This document shows, piece by piece, positions 46,710 through 55,824 of a DNA stretch of 64,000 nt (within the stretch, counting starts at the first letter, position 1; each line of letters opens with the position of its first letter). Both the position numbers and the translations under genes were made by a program. The stretch is taken from the NCBI GenBank assembly GCA_034506255.1, contig JAPDPX010000003.1:1-64000 (forward strand). Direction: 5' to 3'. The DNA comes from a candidate division KSB1 bacterium. Its GTDB lineage: Bacteria > Zhuqueibacterota > Zhuqueibacteria > Zhuqueibacterales > Zhuqueibacteraceae. The notes beneath the pieces are model-generated. The model worked only from the letters and a program-made list of their open reading frames with translations, searched no databases and was not told the origin of the DNA.

Positions 46710-46788
46710 ACCCCGCTCATTCCATCAAGCGATTGAAATCGCGGGGAAGAACCATGGCGATTCTCTCTCGACAAATGACAGTTTGCTC

Positions 46789-48213
46789 ATGCTCAGGGTC
46801 TCGGAATTACGGTGGAACTCTCTTTTCTCATTTTTGTCTGCTTTCATTCAATTGGGCAGCAACACCTTGCTGTTCTGGGGGGTTGCCCGTATTTTTGGTG
46901 CGGAAGCTTTTGGCCAGTTTACACTTGCCCATTTGCTGGCGATCATCTTTCTGTACCTTTCTGACTTCGGCATCGATTTGTTGTTTACCACGGACCTTGC
47001 ACGCGAACGTCAACATGCCACGCAACTGTTCTGCCGTTTTGCCTCCCTCAAAGTGATCTTCGTGGGGGGTGCGCTGGTGGTTATGATGTTGCTGATCGGC
47101 GGTTCTGATTTCAGCCCCGGCACCCGTCTGCTGCTCTGTCTTTTTGTGCCCAGTGTGGTTTTCACCGCAATCAGCAATTTTGTTTTCGCGTTGTTCAGGG
47201 GATTTGAGCAATTGCAGCATCAAACACGAATCTCCTTTCTGCAAAATGTCGCCTTGCTGCTCAGTCTGGCCATTATGGCGCTGACCCGCGCGCCCCTTTG
47301 GTTGTTTGCCACCGCGTACACGTTGAGCCGTGCGGTTGGTGTGATCCTGGCCGTTCGGACAGCGCTGACACTCATTGATGGCCGCCATCTTCGTCTGAAA
47401 TTTGACGAGGGGGTTGCTCTGCTGCAGCGTGTCTGGCCGTTCGGCATTCATTTGATTCTGGCTGTCTTGCTGTTTCACCTCGACACCCTCCTGTTGTCCT
47501 TTTTTGAGGATGATTATTCCGTCGGCATCTATCAGGCCGTCATGAAGCTTGTCACGTTGACGCTAATTTTGCCCGATGTTTTAATTCAGGCCATGCTGCC
47601 CACCCTTGCCCGTCTGCACTCGGAGAATGAATATCTCTGGCTGCGCCTGGGACGCTTCGTCAACAAAACGCTGTTGTTCGTGTCATTGCCGCTGGCATTT
47701 GTCTTTGTCAATTATCCCGACACGATCATCTCCCTGGTCTATGGTTCGACAGAATTCGCGGCCGCCATTCCGCTCATGCAGTTGGCCGGCGCCATGATTG
47801 TTTTCCGTTTTGTGCTTGAAACCTATGGTGTCATGCTCACTGCGCAAGGAGAGCAGTGGCGGCGCACCAGGGCTGTGGTCCTCGCAACCACTCTCGCTCT
47901 TGCCGGGAATCTCTATGCCATACCCCGCTTTAGCCGCCAAGGTGCACTGACGATCGCCCTCGCTGTGAGCGCGGTGCTCATGGTGACCCTGATGCTTTCG
48001 CAAAGAGAGTTTTCGCTGGGGCGCAGCCTGGAAAGCCGTTGCCTTGCGCCGTTGGTGGCAATCCTCGCCCTGAGCCTCGGTATGTGGCATTTGTCACCCC
48101 GGGCGAGATTGTTGCTGTTGCTGCCGGCGCTCCTGTTCTACTTGTCAATCACCCTGGCTTTCGGCTACAGCGCTGATGAGCGTCGCATGATCTCGCGGGG
48201 GCAGCAATCATGA
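46789..48213 (+). CDS. Lipid-linked oligosaccharide flippase (Wzx/MOP family)
   Basis: A 474-aa membrane protein with about 12-14 hydrophobic helices, starting LFSFLSAFIQLGSNTLLFWG (about 8-27) and FGIDLLFTTDLARE. The pattern of alternating helices, and AVMKLVTLTLILPDVLIQAMLPTLARLHSEN in the second half, are typical of the polysaccharide_synt/MOP superfamily. ATG 46789 matches the family N-terminus; the frame upstream (from 46642) overlaps the polymerase gene. It flips undecaprenyl-linked repeat units to the periplasm for polymerisation. Confidence 0.85.
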   Translation: MLRVSELRWNSLFSFLSAFIQLGSNTLLFWGVARIFGAEAFGQFTLAHLLAIIFLYLSDFGIDLLFTTDLARERQHATQLFCRFASLKVIFVGGALVVMMLLIGGSDFSPGTRLLLCLFVPSVVFTAISNFVFALFRGFEQLQHQTRISFLQNVALLLSLAIMALTRAPLWLFATAYTLSRAVGVILAVRTALTLIDGRHLRLKFDEGVALLQRVWPFGIHLILAVLLFHLDTLLLSFFEDDYSVGIYQAVMKLVTLTLILPDVLIQAMLPTLARLHSENEYLWLRLGRFVNKTLLFVSLPLAFVFVNYPDTIISLVYGSTEFAAAIPLMQLAGAMIVFRFVLETYGVMLTAQGEQWRRTRAVVLATTLALAGNLYAIPRFSRQGALTIALAVSAVLMVTLMLSQREFSLGRSLESRCLAPLVAILALSLGMWHLSPRARLLLLLPALLFYLSITLAFGYSADERRMISRGQQS

Positions 48214-48291
48214 AGCAAATTCATCAATAAATTGGCAATGCCCCAGGGTAAAACTTGCACTGGTGCTGCACGTCTCAGGAAAGTCAGGAGA

Positions 48292-49233
48292 ATGCTTCCC
48301 ACGGTCTCAATCATCATTGTTTCTTACAACACGAAGGCAATACTATTGCAGTGTCTTCACTCGCTACGAGAACATGTTCAGCAAACCTCCTTTGAAACAG
48401 TGGTTGTTGACAATGCCTCCCATGATGGCACTGCCGAAGCCGTGGCTGCGGACTTTCCGGAAGTCATTTTGATCAGAAACAATGAGAATCGCGGGTTCGC
48501 CTGTGCCAACAATCAAGGAATTGCCCGCGCTCGGGGAGAATACCTGCTGTTTCTCAATCCCGACACGGTTTTTGTGGAAGATGCCATCACCCCGGTCCTA
48601 GCTTATATGGAAGCACATTCGCGGGTGGGTATTGGTGGTTGCAAAATACTGAGTTCGGACAGAGAGCTACAACCCTCCTTTTTCCCACTGCCGAATCTTC
48701 TCACGATGAGTTGGACGGCTTTTTTTTTGGATCGCCTGCTGCCACTGAATTGTTTGAATGGACGCTGGGTCATCGGCAGAAGGCATCCGACAGCGCCCAC
48801 CCGTGTACAAAGACTGTTGGGCGCCTATCTGTTCGTCCGCCGGCGGGCACTGGTGGAAGTGGGTGGCTTCGATGAAACCTTTTTTTTGTTTTGTGAGGAG
48901 GAGGATTTTTGCCATCGCATGGTTCTTCATAACTGGGAAATTCACTATCTGCCGGTATGCAGCATTGTACATTTGGGGGGCCAGAGCACGACGCAGGAGA
49001 ACGTTGCCGCAATCGTTCATGCCAATGCCGGCAAAGTGCATTATTTTCGCAAACATCATGAGAGGGCAACGCAGATTTTATTTCGGGCAATTTGGTTTCT
49101 GGCGTTGGTGTTGCGTCTGATGCTGGCGCTCCGGCTGCCAGCATCGCAGCGCCGGCATATGATTCGCGCATATTGTCAATCACTGCCCCTGCTCTTTCAA
49201 CCTTTAAAACCAGAAGCGGAGGGGACGTGCTGA
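48292..49233 (+). CDS. Glycosyltransferase family 2
   Basis: A 313-aa inverting GT-A enzyme resembling rhamnosyltransferase-type GT2 proteins. Motifs: VSIIIVSYNTKAILLQCLHSL (about 4-24), VVDNASHDGT (nucleotide-binding DNASxDG), RNNENRGFACANNQGIARARGEYLLFLNPDTVF with the DxD-like NPDT, and FDETFFLFCEEEDFCHRM carrying the catalytic ED. A C-terminal hydrophobic stretch (LFRAIWFLALVLRLMLAL) may associate with the membrane. ATG 48292 has aggag immediately upstream. It overlaps the next methyltransferase gene by 7 bp. Confidence 0.92.
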   Translation: MLPTVSIIIVSYNTKAILLQCLHSLREHVQQTSFETVVVDNASHDGTAEAVAADFPEVILIRNNENRGFACANNQGIARARGEYLLFLNPDTVFVEDAITPVLAYMEAHSRVGIGGCKILSSDRELQPSFFPLPNLLTMSWTAFFLDRLLPLNCLNGRWVIGRRHPTAPTRVQRLLGAYLFVRRRALVEVGGFDETFFLFCEEEDFCHRMVLHNWEIHYLPVCSIVHLGGQSTTQENVAAIVHANAGKVHYFRKHHERATQILFRAIWFLALVLRLMLALRLPASQRRHMIRAYCQSLPLLFQPLKPEAEGTC

Positions 49234-49895
49234 AAAGGCTGCAGAACGTCCTGCTTCATTTTGACCCCCGCCGCCAGTTCTTTCGCCGTTTGCGCGGCTC
49301 ACAGAATATTTTGGATTTGGGTTGTGGCGATGGCAAGAACTGTCTGGAGTTGCGGGAAATGAATCCCAGTCTTCAATTTTATGGGATCGACCTGCGCGAG
49401 CCGGAGGGGATACCACCGTTCATTCATTATCATCGGCTGGATTTGAACACCGCCAGTTTGCCATACAACAACCAATTCTTTGACGCAATACTGCTGGTGC
49501 ACGTCATCGAACATCTCGACAATCCTGCCCATCTTGGCGGTGAGATTCAGCGTCTGCTCAAGCCGGGAGGCATGATTTACATCGAGACCCCCAACTGGAC
49601 GACGATGTTCCTGCCATCATTCGGTTTCTATCGGGAGCAGGGTTATCCCTTCAACTTTTTCGACGATCACACACACAAACGGCCATGGAGCAAGCAGGGG
49701 CTTTTTGAGTACGTGAGACAGGACTGCAGCTTGGAAGTCGAAAAGGTTGCAACGCGCCGCAACTGGCCCAAACTTTTTTTTGATCCCCTGATTCTGCTCT
49801 GTGCTCTGGTGGGTGCCAAGCGGCCATTCGTCGTCTCCTGTTTCTGGAACCTGGTCGGCTGGTGTATTTATGCGATCGGTGTCAAGAAAAGCTGA
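49227..49895 (+). CDS. Class I SAM-dependent methyltransferase
   Basis: A 222-aa protein from GTG 49227, which has ggagggg 3-5 nt upstream and overlaps the GT2 stop. Motif I NILDLGCGDGKNCLELREM, acidic motif II YGIDLRE, and DAILLVHVIEHLDNPAHLGGEI place it in the Methyltransf_11/23 group. HVIEHL is frequent in O-antigen and EPS methyltransferases. A C-terminal hydrophobic segment (VVSCFWNLVGWCIYAIG) suggests membrane association. The methylated sugar is unknown; together with the zinc-ribbon enzyme it implies at least two O-methyl or C-methyl groups on the polymer. Confidence 0.85.
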   Translation: MLKRLQNVLLHFDPRRQFFRRLRGSQNILDLGCGDGKNCLELREMNPSLQFYGIDLREPEGIPPFIHYHRLDLNTASLPYNNQFFDAILLVHVIEHLDNPAHLGGEIQRLLKPGGMIYIETPNWTTMFLPSFGFYREQGYPFNFFDDHTHKRPWSKQGLFEYVRQDCSLEVEKVATRRNWPKLFFDPLILLCALVGAKRPFVVSCFWNLVGWCIYAIGVKKS

Positions 49896-50075
49896 TATCA
49901 AATGGATTTGTTCTCTTCATCAGGGCGTGAGACAGACCCTCTGTCACGCGACACAAACAAATCGGCTCCCGCCACCTCAAATGGGCAGGAACGCGGCTTG
50001 CTGTCGCTGGCATTCATCAGTGCGGCAGGGCATTGGCATTATCATGAGAACTCTGACTGTCAACGGGTTCGCACC

Positions 50076-51206
50076 ATGAAAATTTTGTTGGATGACGGCC
50101 TCTCAACTTCTGTTGCCCTGACGGGGATCGGCCATCAATGTTTGGGACTTTATCACCATCTTCGCAATTTCGCCGAGGTGACTCTGGCTGATTATCATGA
50201 GATTGGCTGGCTGCCACGACAAGTCCGGCGCGCGGCATACCTGTTTGTTTCCAACGTTTCCTGCCCGTTGTCATCTTATGATGTGGTGCATTACAACAAT
50301 TTCTACACACCCAGGCTGCCTTCCCGGGGCGCCAAGGTTGTCACCATTCATGATTTGTGGATGTTCCACCGGCCGGACACTTTGCCCCGCCGCTACGTTC
50401 CCTATATTCAGAGGGCGGTGGCACACTCTCTGCAAAGGGCAGAACTGGTCATTGTCCCCTCTGTTGCGATTGAACAGGAGATTCTTCTTTTTTTTCCCTC
50501 AACGCCGCCGGATAAAATCATTGTGCTTTTCAACGGCCTGCGAGACATCTTCTGGAGACCGCCTGAAACAGCCGGAGAAGTTGTTGCAGATTTGCAAGAC
50601 AAGTCTTACTTTCTTCACGTCGGAACCATCGAAGAGCGCAAGAACATCAGTTTTTTAGTGCAATGCTTTCAGCGGGCACGCCAGCGCGGCGATCTCAAAC
50701 GTGATTCAAGGCTCGTGCTGGTGGGCAGGCTGGGACCGGGGCATGAGCAGATAATGCCGCTTATCAGGGCATGTGATTTTGTCCATCTGCTCGGCCATGT
50801 CAGCGATGAAGAACTCCTCTGGCTTTATCACCACGCCAAAGCCCTGGTTTTCCCCTCACTGTATGAAGGTTTTGGCATTCCATTGATTGAGGCGATGAGC
50901 TGCAAACTGCCCATTATTCGATCAGATATTACCGCAAGCATTGAGATTGACCGTCGGAACGGTTCCCGCATGTTCGGCTTTCCCCTTGATTCGAGCGACA
51001 AGTTGTGTGAAATGCTGTGTCTGCTCGAGCGGGAAGGAGAATACATAAGGGCCTCGTTGGACTATGGCGATCTCTCCATCTATCATTTCGATCAAGTGGC
51101 CCGCCAACATCTCGCAGCCTACCAGATGGCAATCGAAAGAAAGGCGCAGTTTGGCAGTTGCTCTCGGCCCACATGCCATCATCGCACGCAGGATAAAGGA
51201 AAATGA
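50076..51206 (+). CDS. Glycosyltransferase family 4 (GT-B)
   Basis: A 376-aa retaining GT-B enzyme. N-terminal acceptor domain: MKILLDDGLSTSVALTGIG, YDVVHYNNFYTP and VVTIHDLWMF. C-terminal donor domain: FLHVGTIEERKNISFLVQCF, then the donor-binding E-x7-E in FPSLYEGFGIPLIEAMSCKLPII. This resembles mannosyl- or rhamnosyltransferases of EPS loci. The ATG at 50076 fits the family; the upstream frame from 49902 has no homology. It overlaps the next GT by ATGA. Confidence 0.92.
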   Translation: MKILLDDGLSTSVALTGIGHQCLGLYHHLRNFAEVTLADYHEIGWLPRQVRRAAYLFVSNVSCPLSSYDVVHYNNFYTPRLPSRGAKVVTIHDLWMFHRPDTLPRRYVPYIQRAVAHSLQRAELVIVPSVAIEQEILLFFPSTPPDKIIVLFNGLRDIFWRPPETAGEVVADLQDKSYFLHVGTIEERKNISFLVQCFQRARQRGDLKRDSRLVLVGRLGPGHEQIMPLIRACDFVHLLGHVSDEELLWLYHHAKALVFPSLYEGFGIPLIEAMSCKLPIIRSDITASIEIDRRNGSRMFGFPLDSSDKLCEMLCLLEREGEYIRASLDYGDLSIYHFDQVARQHLAAYQMAIERKAQFGSCSRPTCHHRTQDKGK

Positions 51207-52432
51207 GAATCCTTCTCCTCACTCCGCGTGTCCCCTATCCCCCCTATCGCGGGGATAAGCTCAAAATCTTCAATCTCATCAAGCGTCTGGCTCGGAGCCA
51301 CGAGATTTATCTCATCTGCTTTGCACAAACCCGCCGGGATTTGGGGAATTTGCAGCAGTTACGCCCATATTGCAAACAGATCAACCATGTCAAACTGCCG
51401 GTTTGGCTGTCGCTGCTCAAGTGTTTTGCCGGTTTGTTCCTGTCTGTGCCATTGCAGGTGCAATATTTCAAATCGCGGCGCATGCAAAATCTCATCGACC
51501 GGGCCTGCCGCGGGCAACATTTCGACATCATTCATACGCATTTGATTCGCATGGCGCAGTATACCGCCGGCAAGAGCGGTTCGGTCAGGGTTCTGGATTT
51601 GACCGATGCCGTGTCGCTTTATCTTGAGCGGTTCATGGCACGTGCAAAAAATCCCCTCCTGAAGCTGCTGCTCAAAATCGAGTTGCAGCGCATGATGCGC
51701 TACGAACGCCTGCTGGAGCAATTCCATGCCTGCTTTGTCTGTTCCGCACCGGATCGCGAGCAGTTGCGCAAAACTGCACCGGAAGCCGCCATCGAACTCA
51801 TTCCCAACGGTGTCGATTTGAGTTATTTCTCGACCAATGGCAGCCTGCCTGATTACGATCCCGACCGCATCATTTTCACCGGCAATCTGAGTTATTATCC
51901 CAACATCGACGGCATTCTCCATTTCACCAACGACATTTTTCCGCTGATCAAGCGGGAAAGACCGTCCGCCAAATTGTATGTTGTGGGGCAGTCGCCGCCG
52001 GCGAAAGTGAGGGCGCTGGCCTCGCCCGATGTGATCGTGACCGGTTTTGTCGAGGACATCAAGCAATACTATTTGAGCAGTGCGGTGGCCGTATCGCCGA
52101 TTCGATTTGGGGCCGGGACTTTGAACAAAATCATCGAGCCCATGGCGCTGGGGGTGCCGGTAGTGGCAACGTCCGTTGGAGTGGAGGGGCTGGAGGTGAT
52201 CCCCGGTGAGGATATTCTCGTGGCGGATCAGCCGCAGGCATTCGCGCGGAATGTCGTGGCCGTGCTGCAAGATTCGGCACTGCGTGAGAAGCTGCGCCAG
52301 GGTGGCATGGCGGTAATTCGAAAACGATATGATTGGGATGCGATTGTCACGCGCCTGGAAGGAATTTATCAAGAGCTGGTGCTGCAGCAATCACGCCAGG
52401 AAAAAGCGAAGACCTTTTCCGCCATCGATTAA
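51203..52432 (+). CDS. Glycosyltransferase family 4 (XrtA/PEP-CTERM-type stp1-like)
   Basis: A 409-aa GT-B enzyme. The start RILLLTPRVPYPPYRGDKLKIFNLIKRLA and HEIYLICFAQ recall the TIGR03087 group of sugar transferases from exosortase-associated EPS clusters. The donor half shows IIFTGNLSYYPNIDGILHF, VTGFVEDIKQYYLSSAVAVSPIRFGAGTLNKIIEPMALGVPVVAT with the E-x7-E-like element. No exosortase is visible in the window, so the subfamily link is inference. ATGA coupling to the previous GT. It ends the plus-strand EPS run. Confidence 0.9.
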   Translation: MRILLLTPRVPYPPYRGDKLKIFNLIKRLARSHEIYLICFAQTRRDLGNLQQLRPYCKQINHVKLPVWLSLLKCFAGLFLSVPLQVQYFKSRRMQNLIDRACRGQHFDIIHTHLIRMAQYTAGKSGSVRVLDLTDAVSLYLERFMARAKNPLLKLLLKIELQRMMRYERLLEQFHACFVCSAPDREQLRKTAPEAAIELIPNGVDLSYFSTNGSLPDYDPDRIIFTGNLSYYPNIDGILHFTNDIFPLIKRERPSAKLYVVGQSPPAKVRALASPDVIVTGFVEDIKQYYLSSAVAVSPIRFGAGTLNKIIEPMALGVPVVATSVGVEGLEVIPGEDILVADQPQAFARNVVAVLQDSALREKLRQGGMAVIRKRYDWDAIVTRLEGIYQELVLQQSRQEKAKTFSAID

Positions 52433-52534
52433 CTCAGGTGTAAACTTTTCGTCCCCGTCTTGTCGCCTCCCGCCGCGGAATCGTCTGAGCAATCTCAACT
52501 TTATCGGGCGGCTCGACGGCGCATAGTCAATACT

Positions 52535-52720
52535 TCACCCTCCGAAATCCGCACATAAATTCCTCTTGTCGACCATTTCCAGCCGCTGGCTGGCGGGTGA
52601 GATGACTTCAACAGCGACATCTGCCGGCCTGAGCCATTCCGTGCCGCCCAAAAGAAGCAGGCGCACCTTGTGTGTGAACATCAAATCCGGCCGGGGCACA
52701 TTTTCGTCGTCGAGCTTCAT
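52535..52720 (-). pseudogene. Uma2-family (DUF820) endonuclease-fold fragment
   Basis: The minus-strand frame reads PRPDLMFTHKVRLLLLGGTEW, then RPADVAVEVISPASQRLEMVDKRNLCADFG before a stop. PDL then P(D)xxxEVxSP ... D...K...Y is the signature of Uma2-type PD-(D/E)XK proteins that are abundant in cyanobacteria and candidate phyla. The N-terminal third and the usual GVxEYWxVDP end are missing, and the frame breaks after the fragment, so it is a remnant, not a gene. Confidence 0.65.
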
Positions 52721-52758
52721 GGCGAGGCATTAGTCGTATCCACCCGGTGAGCCCATCT

Positions 52759-52783
52759 TGAAGCTTGCCGAAGCAAGAGAGGT
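52759..52783 (+). repeat. Short dispersed motif, copy B
   Basis: Second occurrence of the tgaagcttgccg ... gagaggt motif described at 45228-45253. It lies about 60 bp from the 66-bp repeat, within the degenerate gap. Confidence 0.4.
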
Positions 52784-52841
52784 ATTTTCGAACTTTTTTC
52801 AGCGCGCGCTTTTGTGGCAACCAGCCGGAAAGGGCAACCGA

Positions 52842-52906
52842 GTGAATTCAGCGCGAAGATACGCAGCGATTCACCAAGAGGAAAGATGGGTTCACCGAGG
52901 GGATAC
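52842..52906 (+). repeat. Dispersed 66-bp repeat, copy 2 (65 bp)
   Basis: Near-identical to 81-146, in the same orientation, about 52.7 kb away. It is flanked here by non-coding DNA, whereas copy 1 abuts a truncated gene. The exact shared right end (ggggatac) in both copies suggests a defined element boundary. Confidence 0.85.
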
Positions 52907-53206
52907 CATTAGTCGATAACCAGCTTCGGCTTTTTCATCTGCGAAGCCATTCCGGATGAAAAAATCCCGCCAAGTTTTCATGTCCAATTGCTCCCGGCGA
53001 TGCCGGGAGGATCTTCCCTGGTTTGAAGCAAGTTGATCCTTTGTCCCTGTACGTGGCTGCAAAATTCGCGCGGGGTGAATTTTTTCTCTGATGGCAAGGC
53101 ACGCGGCATCGCCCGGCCGGCAAAGTGGATGGCATGGCCCCCTTCCGAAATTCCCGTCGTTGGCGGCAATGGCAGCCAACATCATCTTGAAAGCAGCCCC
53201 GATCCG

Positions 53207-55642
53207 CTATTGCCCGCGCCCGGCCAGCATGACATAGATGGTGTGCAGGATGATCTTCAAATCCATGCGCAGCGACATGTTTTCGAGATAAAACAAATCG
53301 TATTGCAGCTTCTGCTTCACGTCTTCGAGCGTGGCATCATAGGCGCCCTTGATTTGCGCCCAGCCGGTGATGCCGGGCCGCACGCGCAGCCGCCGCGGGT
53401 AGAGCGGAATTTCCTTGCGCAGTTTTTCCACGAAATACGGCCGCTCCGGTCGCGGCCCGACAATGCTCATCTCCCCGCGCAAGACATTGAGAAACTGCGG
53501 CACTTCGTCCAACCGCCATTTGCGCAGGAACCGGCCCACCCGCGTGATGCGCGGATCATCCTTCTCCGCCCACTTTGGCCCGGTGAGCTGCTCGGCATTG
53601 GTCACCATCGAGCGGAATTTGATCACTTCGAAAATGCGGCCATGCTTGCCCACCCGTTCCTGGCGATAAAATGTGCTGCCGGGCGAATCCAGCCGGATCG
53701 CCAGCGCGATCAGCAGCCACAGCGGCAGACCCAGCACGAGCACCAGCAGGGAGACGAGAACGTCGGTGGCACGCTTGGCCAGCCGTTCCCACGCCGGCAT
53801 GTATTGCGGCAAAATCTCGATCAGGGGGAAGCCGTAGATCTGATTGGTGCGCGCCTGACCGGTGATGATGCTGTAGAGGTCGGGCACGATTTTCAGGCTC
53901 ACCGGCAGGCCGTCCGTCTGCGCGATGATCTTGACCAGCGCGTCTTGATCCTGCTTTTGCAGTGCGATCAGAATGTCCTCAACCTGATGACGCACTACAA
54001 TATCGCCGAGGCGGTCAAGCACGCCCAGCACCGGTACGCCGTGAAAACGGTGCAGCCGGTCGGACTCGGTGGGCGCGACGAAGCCGATGACGCGATAGCC
54101 GAGGGCGGGATATTTGCTGATGTTTTGATACAACTCGCGCGCCTTTTGGCCCCAGCCCACAATCACGGTGCGGTGCAGGCCGATGCCGTTTTCGAGCAGA
54201 CGGCGCTGGGTGGTGCGCAGCAGCATGCGCCCGGTGATTACTGCGCCGGCAACGATGAGCCAGTAACTCACCAGCAACATGCGGCCGCGTGAGATCGGGT
54301 TTGGCAGATCGCGTTCCCAATCGAACGTCAGCAAAAAGATCAGGAGCACGCCGCCCCCCACGATCTTGACGATCGCAAGGGATTCATCCAGACGGGAGGC
54401 GGCATTCCAGGCGCCATATAAACCAAACAGCAGGAAGACCAAGAACCAGAAAACGAAGATGAGGTTGGCCAGAAAGAAAGCGTGTTCGAAATCCAGAATG
54501 GCGAACAGGCCCAGCTCCGAGCGCAGATGCGCCCACACGAAAAAGGCCGCCGTGATGGCGACATAGTCGCTCAGGATCACCGCCGACTTTTCCACCCACT
54601 TGGGCAGGGCGGCACCCCAGCGTTTGCTCACCAGCAAGCCGGCCAGTGTGCCCATGCCAAAGCCCAGATGAATGACGGCCAGCACCACGGGCAGAAGGGG
54701 CAGATACCGCAGCCGGCTGCGCAGCGCCAGGAGGGTTGCCAGGGTGAGATTGCCGGCGGCGTAAATCACACCAGCGGCAAGCAAACCGGTCGTCGCCCAG
54801 TCAGCGAGCGGGGTGAGCAGTGCCAGCGTGGCAACCACCAGGAGCAGCAGCGCCGGCAGCAGATGGTGCATGCGCACGGGTGTGCCGGTTCTTTTGGTGC
54901 GCATGGCCCAGCCGTGGCCGTGCACACCAGTCCAGCCAAGCAAATCGAAAAGGTCTGCACGAATGGCGAGAGTCGATTGAATGCGGGGTGAGAAATAGAG
55001 GGAATAGCCGTGTTGTTGCATGCGTGCCGCGGTGTCGTACTCATGGCCGGGCATTTCGTGTTCCAACACCCCGGCGGCGCTCAGGGCGGTGCGGCGGTAG
55101 GCACCATGAATCAGGGCCTCGCGGCGCACGCCGCTGTGCGTCTCCTCCTGCGTGCCCGTGGGCAGCACCCATTTCGACGCCAATGCCATGCCGGCTGCCT
55201 GTTGCAACCAACCGGTGCCGCGATAGCACAGGCGTCCGCCCACGGCTGCACTGCCACTGGCTTGCATCACCGCAATGCTTTGTGCGATGAAGTCATCGGC
55301 CAGCACGGCATTGGGCGCGAGCGGGATGACGACGTCCCCGGGAGGGGCGGCAGCGCGACGGGAGCGGGCGGTGCGAGACTTGGCATAAGTCCGCCGCACA
55401 CGCAACCCCGGGTTGTCGCGGGCGAAGGCACGGATTACCTTCTGTGCCGCCTCGTCCGGGGCGTCGGCGATGATCAGGATTTCGATGAGATGAGGGGGAT
55501 AGGTTTGACGCGCGATGGAGGAGAGACATTCCGGCAAATACTGTGTCGCGCCCCGCAGGGGAATCACGATGGCGACCTGGGGGAGCGTCTCCTCGCGGGC
55601 AGGCACTGCTGCAGACTGCTGGTCGGGGCTGGGCAAGGCCAT
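53207..55642 (-). CDS. Degenerate GT2-like domain fused to polyprenyl-phosphate sugar-phosphate transferase
   Basis: An 811-aa membrane protein (ATG 55642, ggag 9 nt upstream). Residues about 22-245 follow a GT2/ExoA-like pattern (QVAIVIPLRG ... GAYRRTALSAAGVLEHE ... FSPRIQST) but the nucleotide-binding DDGSxD and the DxD motif are replaced (IIADAPDEAA, VIPLAPNAVLADDF). Hydrophobic helices follow at about 260-340. Residues about 345-811 form a complete WbaP/PglC-type transferase: four to five helices, a Rossmann-like CoA-binding-type domain (RTVIVGWGQKARELYQ), and the catalytic domain with YRQERVGKHGRIFEVIKFRSM, RKWRLDEVPQFLNVLRGEMSIVGPRPERP. The C-terminal part should transfer a sugar-1-phosphate to undecaprenyl phosphate, starting EPS assembly. 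The role of the N-terminal module is unknown. Confidence 0.88.
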   Translation of the reverse strand: MALPSPDQQSAAVPAREETLPQVAIVIPLRGATQYLPECLSSIARQTYPPHLIEILIIADAPDEAAQKVIRAFARDNPGLRVRRTYAKSRTARSRRAAAPPGDVVIPLAPNAVLADDFIAQSIAVMQASGSAAVGGRLCYRGTGWLQQAAGMALASKWVLPTGTQEETHSGVRREALIHGAYRRTALSAAGVLEHEMPGHEYDTAARMQQHGYSLYFSPRIQSTLAIRADLFDLLGWTGVHGHGWAMRTKRTGTPVRMHHLLPALLLLVVATLALLTPLADWATTGLLAAGVIYAAGNLTLATLLALRSRLRYLPLLPVVLAVIHLGFGMGTLAGLLVSKRWGAALPKWVEKSAVILSDYVAITAAFFVWAHLRSELGLFAILDFEHAFFLANLIFVFWFLVFLLFGLYGAWNAASRLDESLAIVKIVGGGVLLIFLLTFDWERDLPNPISRGRMLLVSYWLIVAGAVITGRMLLRTTQRRLLENGIGLHRTVIVGWGQKARELYQNISKYPALGYRVIGFVAPTESDRLHRFHGVPVLGVLDRLGDIVVRHQVEDILIALQKQDQDALVKIIAQTDGLPVSLKIVPDLYSIITGQARTNQIYGFPLIEILPQYMPAWERLAKRATDVLVSLLVLVLGLPLWLLIALAIRLDSPGSTFYRQERVGKHGRIFEVIKFRSMVTNAEQLTGPKWAEKDDPRITRVGRFLRKWRLDEVPQFLNVLRGEMSIVGPRPERPYFVEKLRKEIPLYPRRLRVRPGITGWAQIKGAYDATLEDVKQKLQYDLFYLENMSLRMDLKIILHTIYVMLAGRGQ

Positions 55643-55665
55643 GCGCTTCGCACTCCACAAAAGAA

Positions 55666-55715
55666 AACCACGAATTTCATCGGAAAAGCGGCAACAATCT
55701 GTGAAATTCGTGGTT
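55666..55715. repeat. Inverted repeat, perfect 14-bp arms
   Basis: aaccacgaatttca (55666-55679) pairs exactly with tgaaattcgtggtt (55702-55715) across a 22-nt loop. No T-run follows the stem. The motif is of the 'ccacgaatttca' type found as intergenic repeats in many environmental genomes. It lies just upstream of the fusion gene start, between it and the UDP-sugar dehydrogenase gene. Confidence 0.8.
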
Positions 55716-55824
55716 CATTTTCAACGCTGAAGTGCAGCGGCTGGCGCCGGCACGGGCGGGATATGGTCATGCCACCGTGGTTGTCATCCTGGCAGCGCGG
55801 CGCAGGGCAAATCGGCCGGTTGCC

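Larger units (their letters stand above)
52433..53206. other. Degenerate intergenic region with repeat and nuclease remnant
   Basis: A 774-bp gap between the two halves of the EPS locus. It contains the Uma2-like fragment (52535-52720), a short dispersed motif (52759-52783) and the second 66-bp repeat (52842-52906). The remaining frames, including one at 52892-53185, lack recognisable homology. The picture is of decayed, rearranged DNA at a junction where gene orientation switches. Confidence 0.6.

Noticed and set aside
52892..53185. A 97-aa minus-strand frame in the degenerate gap
   Set aside because: Mostly Arg/Ala-rich and overlaps the repeat; no homology seen.
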